From Acidimicrobiia bacterium (lineage in GTDB: Bacteria; Actinomycetota; Acidimicrobiia; Acidimicrobiales; CAIXPF01), in the NCBI GenBank assembly GCA_947476745.1, contig CANJRG010000001.1, positions 310,001 to 374,000 of the forward strand: a stretch of DNA of 64,000 bases, read 5' to 3'. The notes under the pieces were generated by a model. The model searched no databases. It worked only from the letters and a program-made list of their open reading frames with translations, and was not told the DNA's origin. Shown here in pieces: positions 58,427-64,000 of this stretch. Every line of letters starts with the position of its first letter. Position 1 is the first letter of the stretch. Both the position numbers and the translations under genes were made by a program.

Positions 58427-60178
58427 ATGGCGGACGAGGCAGACACGATGGCGAGCGATTCGAGCCCGAGCAGTGCGCGCTGCCAGTCGTCCGCGATCAA
58501 AGTCGTGCTGGCGGTGCTGATGACCGTCTGCTGGGTCGGCCTGACCCCGACGGTGGCCGCGGCGGCCACCAAGCCGGGCCGACCGGTCATCACCGGGCTG
58601 AGCCCGGGCAAGGCCAGCGTCACCGTCACCTGGACCGCGCCCGCCAACACCGGCGGCTCGGCCATCACCGGCTACGTCGTCATCCCCTATCTCGGCACCA
58701 CCGCACAGCCGGCCCGCAGCTTCGCCTCCGCCGCCACCACCCAGACCATCACCGGGCTCACCAACGGGGCGACGTACCGGTTCAAGGTCCGCGCCCGCAA
58801 CGCCGTCGGGCTGAGCACCTGGTCGGCCCTGTCAGCCACGGTCACCCCGTTCTCGGTGCCCGCGGCACCGACGGTCGGGACGGTCGCGGCGGCGGTCGCC
58901 AGCGTGATCGTCAGCTGGACCGCGCCGGCGGACACCGGCGGCTCGCCCATCACCAGTTACCTCGTCACCCCGTACCTGGGCAGCGTGGCCCAGCCCACCC
59001 GCAGCTTCGCCTCGACCGCCACCACCCAGACCATCACCGGGCTCACCAACGGGGCGACGTACCGGTTCAAGGTCCGCGCCCGCAGTGCCGTCGGGGTCGG
59101 CGCCTTCTCCGCCGCCTCGGCGACCTCGACCCCGGTAGCGGTCGTGGCTACGCCCACCATCACGGTGTTCGGCAACCAGCCGCTCGAGTTCGGCAAGGTC
59201 GGCCTCGCCCAACCGGACGTCAACGTCATCGGTCGGGTCAGCCCCACCGGCAGTATCCGGTCGATGACCTACGAGCTGAACGGGGCCGACCCCGTGGCGA
59301 TGGGCATCGGCCTCGACACGCGGCGGCTGACCAACCCCGGCGACTTCAACGTGGCCATCCCGGCGTCGAGCCTGCAGGTGGGCCTCAACACCGTCCGGCT
59401 GCGGGCGGTCAACACCGTCGGGGTCGCGATCGTCAGCGACGTCACGGCGCGGTTCACCGACCCGGGCGCCTGGACCATGCCCTACACGGTGCACTGGTCG
59501 ACAGCACCGAACCTGCACGCCGTGGTCCAGCCGGTCGACGGTGAGTGGTTGATCTCCGGCGGCACCGTGCGCACCGTCGAGGTCGGCTACGACCGGCTGC
59601 TCGCGGTCGGCGACGGCACCTGGACCAACTTCGAGGCGACCGTGCCGATCACCGTGCACTCGGTCGACCCGGACGGGTACACCCCAACCAGCGGGTCGCC
59701 CGGTATCGGCTTCATCACCCACTGGATCGGCCACGACACCGTCGACGGCCTCCAGCCGCACTGGGGGTTCGCCGGCCGCTTCGGCGGTATCGCCTGGTAC
59801 CGCTATCCCACGGCCGGCAGCCGTCTCGAGTTGCGTGACGGCAACGCTGCGCTGGTGGCCAAGGACACCACCGGCAAGGCGATCACCAGCGAGGTCATCT
59901 ACGTCTACAAGGTCCGCGCCGAGAGCGGCGGGCCCGGCCAGGGCCCCAAATACCAGCTGAAGGTGTGGCAGGCGGGCACCACCGAACCGGCTGCGTGGGA
60001 TCTCTCGGCCCGGCTGCCCCTCGGGGCGGTGGCGGCCGGATCGCTGCTGCTCGTCGCCCACCACGTGGACGCCTCGTTCGGCACGCTCCAGGTGCGGGCG
60101 CTCGGCGCCGCCGAGCTCGCCGTGAGCCGCGCCGCCGCCGCGGACGAGGTGGTGGCCACCCCGATCCCGGAGGACTGA
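58427..60178 (+). CDS. secreted protein with two fibronectin type III domains
   Basis: A 583-residue exported protein. The signal peptide has a hydrophobic core VVLAVLMTVCWVGLTPTVAAAA (residues about 26-47). Two fibronectin type III domains follow (about 50-140 and 145-235), each with WTAPA-TGGS-ITxYxVxPYLG and TQTITGLTNGATYRFKVRAR, almost identical to each other. After that come a Big-like beta region (about 240-350, VFGNQPLEFGKVGL) and a lectin-like C-terminal domain (about 365-560, FEATVPITVHS, IGFITHWIGHD and WGFAGRFGGIAWYRY). The last resembles concanavalin-like folds; glycan binding is a guess. ATG 58427 has GGAGG nine to ten bases upstream. Confidence 0.82.
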   Translation: MADEADTMASDSSPSSARCQSSAIKVVLAVLMTVCWVGLTPTVAAAATKPGRPVITGLSPGKASVTVTWTAPANTGGSAITGYVVIPYLGTTAQPARSFASAATTQTITGLTNGATYRFKVRARNAVGLSTWSALSATVTPFSVPAAPTVGTVAAAVASVIVSWTAPADTGGSPITSYLVTPYLGSVAQPTRSFASTATTQTITGLTNGATYRFKVRARSAVGVGAFSAASATSTPVAVVATPTITVFGNQPLEFGKVGLAQPDVNVIGRVSPTGSIRSMTYELNGADPVAMGIGLDTRRLTNPGDFNVAIPASSLQVGLNTVRLRAVNTVGVAIVSDVTARFTDPGAWTMPYTVHWSTAPNLHAVVQPVDGEWLISGGTVRTVEVGYDRLLAVGDGTWTNFEATVPITVHSVDPDGYTPTSGSPGIGFITHWIGHDTVDGLQPHWGFAGRFGGIAWYRYPTAGSRLELRDGNAALVAKDTTGKAITSEVIYVYKVRAESGGPGQGPKYQLKVWQAGTTEPAAWDLSARLPLGAVAAGSLLLVAHHVDASFGTLQVRALGAAELAVSRAAAADEVVATPIPED

Positions 60179-60221
60179 CGTCCCGGCGACCGGCACGGCG
60201 ACGGTGCTCTAGAGTGCCGCG

Positions 60222-60521
60222 ATGATCGTCATCTCCGGCACCTTCACCGTCGACCCCGCTGACCGCGAGGCCTTCCTCACCGCCGCCAAGGCCGTCATGG
60301 CCGACACCCTCCTCGAGGCGGGCTGCCACGCCTACTGCTTCTCGCCGAGCGTGACCGACCCGGCCGTGGTGCACCTGTTCGAGAGGTGGGACTCCGAGGA
60401 CGCCCTCGGCCCCCACATGAAGACCGACCACATCCGTGCCTTCGGCCGGGCACTGAAGGACCTCAAGGTCCTCGGCCGCGAGATCAGCATGTACGAGGTG
60501 GCGTCCGAGAAGAAGATGTGA
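60222..60521 (+). CDS. antibiotic biosynthesis monooxygenase (ABM)-domain protein
   Basis: A 99-residue single ABM domain: MIVISGTFTVDPADREAFLTAAKAVMADTLLEAGCHAYCFSPSVTDPAVVHLFERWDSEDALGPHMKTDHIRAF. The dimeric alpha/beta-barrel fold includes quinol monooxygenases (YgiN), which need no cofactor, and heme-degrading enzymes. Key residues do not decide among them. It lies 98 bp before the probable selenoprotein gene on the same strand, so a shared redox role is possible but unproven. Confidence 0.85.
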   Translation: MIVISGTFTVDPADREAFLTAAKAVMADTLLEAGCHAYCFSPSVTDPAVVHLFERWDSEDALGPHMKTDHIRAFGRALKDLKVLGREISMYEVASEKKM

Positions 60522-60619
60522 CCGTCGCGGGTCCGCTGCGCTCGATGCGCCGCGGACCCGCCGCATCCGCGTCCGGCCGGTACGGTGGTCGGACCTCCCG
60601 CACAGAAAGCGAGCGTGAC

Positions 60620-61237
60620 ATGGACATCGAGTTCTGGATCGACCCCATTTGACCGTGGTGCTGGGTGACGGCCCGTTGGGTCGTCGAAGAAGTGGCACCC
60701 GCCCGTGATCTCACGGTGCACTGGAGGCCGATCAGCCTCCTGTTCAAGAACAACCCCGACCCGGAGAGCTCGTACTACAGCCGGGTCGTGAGCACCCACA
60801 AGATGCTCCGGGTCATGGAATCGGTGCGCGCCGCCGAGGGCGAGGGCCCCATCCAGGCCCTGTACTGGGAGATGGCGACGCGGGTCCACCACGACAAGAA
60901 CGTGGACGTCCCCATGGCCGAGGTCCTCACCGCGGTCGGGCTCGACCCGGCCCACGCTGCGGCCTTCGACGACGAGAGCTGGGACGAGGTGGTCCGCGTC
61001 GGCCACGACGACGGCCTGGCGCTGGTGGGCAACGACGTCGGCACCCCGATCATCGCCCTGCCCGACGGCAACGGTGGCCGCATCGGCATCTTCGGCCCGG
61101 TGATCACCCGGGTGCCCACCGGTGAGCAGGCCCTGCAGCTGTGGGACGGCATGGTCGCCTGCATGACCGTGCCCGGGTTCTGGGAGCTCAAGCGCACCCG
61201 CACCGAGTCACCCGAGGTCGGACCCCGGCCGGTCTGA
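60620..61237 (+). CDS. probable selenoprotein: Rv2466c-type DsbA-family oxidoreductase with Sec in UPWC
   Basis: Read through an in-frame TGA at 60650-60652, the gene encodes 205 residues. It opens MDIEFWIDPI, then TGA, then PWCWVTARWVVEE. The family motif, as I know it from mycobacterial Rv2466c, is DFWFDPLCPWCWITSRW, so TGA stands exactly at the first catalytic Cys: Sec11-Pro-Trp-Cys14. The rest is full-length and family-like: EDVGTP-type cis-Pro loop (NDVGTPIIALPDG), IFGPVITRVPTGEQALQLWDG and the end FWELKRTRTESPEVG. Rv2466c is a mycothiol-dependent reductase. A hairpin at 60666-60686 suits a bacterial SECIS. Starting at GTG 60665 would lose the active site. The alternative is a TGC-to-TGA mutation. 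Confidence 0.82.
60666..60686 (+). promoter_or_regulatory. candidate SECIS hairpin after the Sec codon
   Basis: Bases 60666-60674 (TGACGGCCC) can pair with 60678-60686 (GGGTCGTCG) through nine pairs including two G-U pairs, with loop GTT. The loop begins with G, 22 bases after the TGA, within the distance known for bacterial SECIS elements. It lies within the coding sequence, as bacterial SECIS must. Confidence 0.55.
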
Positions 61238-61265
61238 CCCGCACGGCACCGGCCACCTCGGTGGT

Positions 61266-61314
61266 CCGCCGGTACCGGGTGCTGCGGCTCGGCCGCACCA
61301 CCCGGTACCGGCGG
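61266..61314. terminator. long hairpin between convergent genes
   Basis: A perfect 15-bp stem (CCGCCGGTACCGGGT at 61266-61280 with its complement at 61300-61314) encloses a smaller hairpin GCGGC-tcg-GCCGC. It lies 28 bp after the selenoprotein gene and 50 bp from the end of the MFS gene, so it can stop transcription in both directions. Confidence 0.85.
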
Positions 61315-61364
61315 CCGCTCGGCCACTCCGGGCCGGACCCGTCCCGGCGCCGGACGCCCGGCGG

Positions 61365-62867
61365 TCAGACCTTGGGGTGGTTCCGCCGGTTCGAGAAGAA
61401 CACGCCGGCTGCGCCGAGGGTGACGATCCCACCGGCCAGCCCGTGGGCGCGGTAGCCGTTCACCATCGCCTGCATGCCGCGGTCGTCCAGCACCTCGAGG
61501 TCGCCCTGGGGCACGTCGAACCGCGGGGCGGGGTCATGGGTCAGCTCGCCGTTGCGGATCCCCTTGACCAGGTCGTCGGCGTCGGGCGAGGACGAGCCGA
61601 TTCCGACCGAGACCACGAAGGACATGAAGATCACGCCGAGGGCACCACCGAGGCTGCCCGCCGCACCTCGCAACGACGCGATCGAACCCTCCTCGCCCTC
61701 GTCGGCCAGGCTCACGATGGAGACCGACAGCGGGACCCCGGCGGCGGTCACCGCCGCCGAGTACAGACACAGCACGAGGAGCGCCACGACGAGGGGCAGG
61801 CGCACCGACTGGATGCAGCTGAGGAACAGCGTGGCCGAGGTCGCCAGCAGCAGCAGGGTGCCGGCCATGGTGACGCCCTTGGCCTTCATCAGCCGCTTGG
61901 CGCCCGACGCCGCGAACACCGAGGCCACCTGCGGGATGGCGAGCAGGGCTGCGGTGACCAGCACCGACTTGCCGTAGACGTATTCGAGCCCGAGCGTGGC
62001 GTAGTACCACATGTTGGAGAACGGGATCAGGACCACGACGAGCAGCAGCAGCACCAGACCGCCGCCGCGCAGCGGGTGCAACGACAGCGACGGTTCGGGC
62101 AGCCGGCGCAGCAGGACCGCCAGCACCACCAAGGCCAGCACCGCCGACGCGCCCCACACCACGACGCCGACGGACATCCCCCCGTCGTCGTACAACCCCT
62201 GGAGGAGCCGCACCACGCAGGTCAGGGTCAGACCGGCCAGGGCCGGGGTCCACAGCTCGCCGGGCAGCGAATCGCGCTCGCTGCCGTCGCGTACCAACAG
62301 CACGGCGACGGCCACGATCCCGAGCCCGCTCACCGCCCACAGCACGGCGACCGACCGCCACGGTGCCACGGAGAGCAGCAGGCCCGACAGCAGCGGGATG
62401 CCCACATAGATGATCGGGCTCACCATGGCGTACGCGCTGAACGCCACCGGGCGGGCGCCGTCGCGCGTGGTGGCGGTGGTGAGCATGGCGATGACGATGA
62501 CGAACAACGCCGAACGCCCGACGCTCAGCAGCAGCATGCCGACGGTGGCCACGAACACCGCCGGCGCCGCAGCGACCAGCAAGGAACCCACGGCGACCGA
62601 CACGCCGGCGAGACCGAGCAGGCGGCGTGGCCCCAGCCGGATGCCCAGGATGCCGGCCGGGAAGATCACCAGCAGGCTGCCGATGCTGGGGATCGTCCGC
62701 AGCATCGAGCCCTGCGCCGGCGTGGCCCCCAGGCCGGTGAGCATCGGCGGCAGCACGAAGTTGTAGGAGGCCGACACCACCACGGCCAGGCCCGACATCA
62801 GACAGACGGCCCGCAGGACCCGGTTCTCGTCGATGGTGAGTTCGGACCGGGTGAGGAGACTGCGCAC
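61365..62867 (-). CDS. MFS transporter
   Basis: A 500-residue major facilitator with about fourteen helices. The N-terminal part VLRAVCLMSGLAVVVSASYNFVLPPMLTGLGATPAQGSMLRTIPSIGSLLVIFPAGILGIRLGPRRLLGLAGV resembles the drug:H+ antiporter (DHA2) layout. Between the last pair of helices is an outside loop (SSSPDADDLVKGIRNGELTHDPAPRFDVPQ), and the protein ends with a helix and RRNHPKV. GTG 62867 is the first start within homology. The substrate is unknown. Its tail is alike to that of the partial gene at 63764, so the two are paralogues. Confidence 0.88.
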   Translation of the reverse strand: MRSLLTRSELTIDENRVLRAVCLMSGLAVVVSASYNFVLPPMLTGLGATPAQGSMLRTIPSIGSLLVIFPAGILGIRLGPRRLLGLAGVSVAVGSLLVAAAPAVFVATVGMLLLSVGRSALFVIVIAMLTTATTRDGARPVAFSAYAMVSPIIYVGIPLLSGLLLSVAPWRSVAVLWAVSGLGIVAVAVLLVRDGSERDSLPGELWTPALAGLTLTCVVRLLQGLYDDGGMSVGVVVWGASAVLALVVLAVLLRRLPEPSLSLHPLRGGGLVLLLLVVVLIPFSNMWYYATLGLEYVYGKSVLVTAALLAIPQVASVFAASGAKRLMKAKGVTMAGTLLLLATSATLFLSCIQSVRLPLVVALLVLCLYSAAVTAAGVPLSVSIVSLADEGEEGSIASLRGAAGSLGGALGVIFMSFVVSVGIGSSSPDADDLVKGIRNGELTHDPAPRFDVPQGDLEVLDDRGMQAMVNGYRAHGLAGGIVTLGAAGVFFSNRRNHPKV

Positions 62868-62958
62868 GGCAGCGCACGGTAGCGCACCGCCGGCCTGGCC
62901 CTGCCTGCCCACCCGACCGGGTCCGGACGACGACCGACGGCGTGCCGGTGGCGGCCGA

Positions 62959-63666
62959 TCAGCCGACGAGGATGTTGATGGCGGCGTCGACGGTGCTGGT
63001 GCCGTGCACGTCGAGCAGTTGGTTGTCGACCCCGTCGGCCAACACGTTGTCGCGGCGGTTGGGGGTGGCGTTGCGCAGGCTGGCGGCATAGGCCGGGTTC
63101 GAGGCGTACAACGCGTCGACCTCGGCGTCGTCGAAGGCGAACTGGCTGGTGAGCAGTCCCTTGGCTAACGAGCGGTCGCTGAACACCGCTAAATAGATGT
63201 GCGACGCCCGGCCCTGGTAGCGACCGGGCAGGACCGACATGAAGCGCACGGTGCCGTCGGCATCGGTCACCCCCACCGCCCGCAGGTACGACCGGGCGGC
63301 ATAGTCGCCGCCGTTCATGCCGCCGCTGTAGGCGGAGTAGTGGCCGTCGACATCGCAGTGCCACACGTACACGGCGGCACCTGCGAACGGGCTGCGGTCG
63401 CCGCCGTGGCCGACCTTGATCCGCAGGGCCAACGGGATGCCGGTCACGCGGTTCGAGCCGTCGAGGTCGGTGGTCATGTCCGTCCGGAACACGGCCGGCT
63501 TGTCGAGCACGTTGGCAAGGCCGCCGGCACCGTTCTGGTTCGAGCCGTCGGCAGGGAAGGGCCCGCCGGTCTCCGTGGGCGGGGTGAGCCAAGGCAGGGC
63601 GGCCGCAGCGGCGTCCAGCATGGCGGCGCGGCGTGGCCACCGGCTGCGATCCCGCTGCGAGTTCAC
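62959..63666 (-). CDS. intradiol ring-cleavage dioxygenase-like protein with an altered iron site
   Basis: A 235-residue protein of the PCDO/catechol 1,2-dioxygenase fold. VYVWHCDVDGHYSAYS contains the first Tyr ligand, and MSVLPGRYQGRASHIYLAVF the second Tyr150 and His156. The fourth ligand, normally the second His of HIH, is Tyr158 here (HIY). Either iron binding differs or the protein is not a dioxygenase. The N-terminus is basic and mildly hydrophobic (RSRWPRRAAMLDAAAAALPWL), a weak export signal. GTG 63666 is the only start before the tandem repeats. It sits between two MFS paralogues. Confidence 0.78.
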   Translation of the reverse strand: MNSQRDRSRWPRRAAMLDAAAAALPWLTPPTETGGPFPADGSNQNGAGGLANVLDKPAVFRTDMTTDLDGSNRVTGIPLALRIKVGHGGDRSPFAGAAVYVWHCDVDGHYSAYSGGMNGGDYAARSYLRAVGVTDADGTVRFMSVLPGRYQGRASHIYLAVFSDRSLAKGLLTSQFAFDDAEVDALYASNPAYAASLRNATPNRRDNVLADGVDNQLLDVHGTSTVDAAINILVG

Positions 63667-63678
63667 CGAGAACCGACC

Positions 63679-63750
63679 GGCCCGACGCAGCGGCCGTCCG
63701 GCGGCCCGACGCAGCGGCCGTCCGGCGGCCCGACGCAGCGGCCGTCCGGC
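63679..63750. repeat. three perfect 24-bp tandem repeats
   Basis: Units at 63679-63702, 63703-63726 and 63727-63750 begin GGCCCGACGCAGCGGCC. They fill the gap between the intradiol-like gene and the partial transporter. They may act as a termination or spacing element. Confidence 0.9.
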
Positions 63751-63763
63751 GGTCGGACCGCGG

Positions 63764-64000
63764 TCAGTCCTCGTCGGGATGGCGGCGACGGGCGACGTAG
63801 AACACCCCGGCCGCCCCGAGGGTCACCAGCGCCCCGCCGATCGCCTGAGACCGGAAGCCGACGACCATTGCTTCGGTCTCGTGCGCCGCCAAGCCCTCGA
63901 TCTCGGACTCCGGCAGCTGCGACCAACCGGCGATCTCGGCCGTCGGCTGGCCCTCGTGCACGGCGCGCAGCACCTCCATCAGTTGGTCCCGGCCGAGGTC
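63764..64000 (-). CDS. C-terminal end of a second MFS transporter (partial)
   Basis: The frame is open to the window edge and shows 78 residues. It has a polar loop (VHEGQPTAEIAGWSQLPESEIEGLAAHETEAM) and a last helix (GGALVTLGAAGVFYVARRRHPDED). The end matches the MFS protein at 61365 (GGIVTLGAAGVFFSNRRNHPKV), including the basic tail. It is therefore the end of a paralogous transporter whose main part lies beyond the window. Confidence 0.75.
   Translation of the reverse strand, partial: DLGRDQLMEVLRAVHEGQPTAEIAGWSQLPESEIEGLAAHETEAMVVGFRSQAIGGALVTLGAAGVFYVARRRHPDED

Noticed and set aside
60665-61237. A short DsbA-like protein starting at GTG 60665
   Set aside because: It would lack the first strand and both active-site residues, although the codons just before the TGA are clearly homologous to the family.

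Overview
The window is high-GC DNA with dense, often overlapping genes and many GTG starts. It reads as the chromosome of an actinobacterium, most likely in or near the class Acidimicrobiia (inference). Supporting signs are a DevR/DosR-type two-component system, a neighbourhood with two TrkA proteins, a permease and an OB-fold protein as in mycobacteria, a mycothiol-linked Rv2466c-type oxidoreductase, and 11-bp direct-repeat PHO boxes of the actinobacterial PhoP kind. I see no prophage, insertion sequence or CRISPR array.

Left part (1-9 kb): the end of an Ala-rich protein, a secreted beta-propeller-like protein, a DevS-like kinase and DevR-like regulator, an enoyl-CoA hydratase-family protein, a nitroreductase, an SRPBCC protein, a cyclic-nucleotide-binding protein, a universal stress protein and SurE. 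Two similar DevR-type boxes lie upstream of the kinase and the stress protein. Middle-left (9.8-24 kb): a two-subunit class III CoA-transferase, two c-di-GMP proteins, a 2OG-Fe(II) oxygenase, folP, amt, a subtilase with Trp-rich C-terminal repeats, and tRNA-Arg(CCU). From 24 to 33 kb: a PEBP protein, a KimA-like permease facing two TrkA proteins, an OB-fold protein, a keto-acid hydratase, an orphan molybdenum hydroxylase large subunit and a PAP2 phosphatase.

From 32.9 to 58.4 kb the genes form a phosphorus and arsenic island. An arsR-arsC fusion, a GAPDH and arsJ (arsenate detoxification) face a tyrosine phosphatase, one unknown gene and the overlapping C-P lyase genes phnGHIJKLM plus a PhnZ-like HD protein. 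Convergent to these is the phosphonate importer phnDCE with a PhnF-like regulator. An inositol-monophosphatase-family protein and a 2H phosphoesterase follow, then pstS-phoR and, on the other strand, pstC-pstA-pstB-phoU-response regulator-receiverless winged-helix protein. PHO boxes precede pstS and pstC, with probable ones before the 2H phosphoesterase and phnD. phnP and phnN are absent, and the 2H enzyme is a candidate stand-in for PhnP.

Right end (58.4-64 kb): a secreted fibronectin type III protein, an ABM-domain protein, a DsbA/Rv2466c-family gene, an MFS transporter, an intradiol-dioxygenase-like protein and the tail of a second transporter. The Rv2466c-family gene is the most striking feature. 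It has an in-frame TGA exactly where the first Cys of the CPWC active site should be, followed by a hairpin at SECIS-like distance, so it is a probable selenoprotein (UPWC) that ordinary gene calling would truncate.
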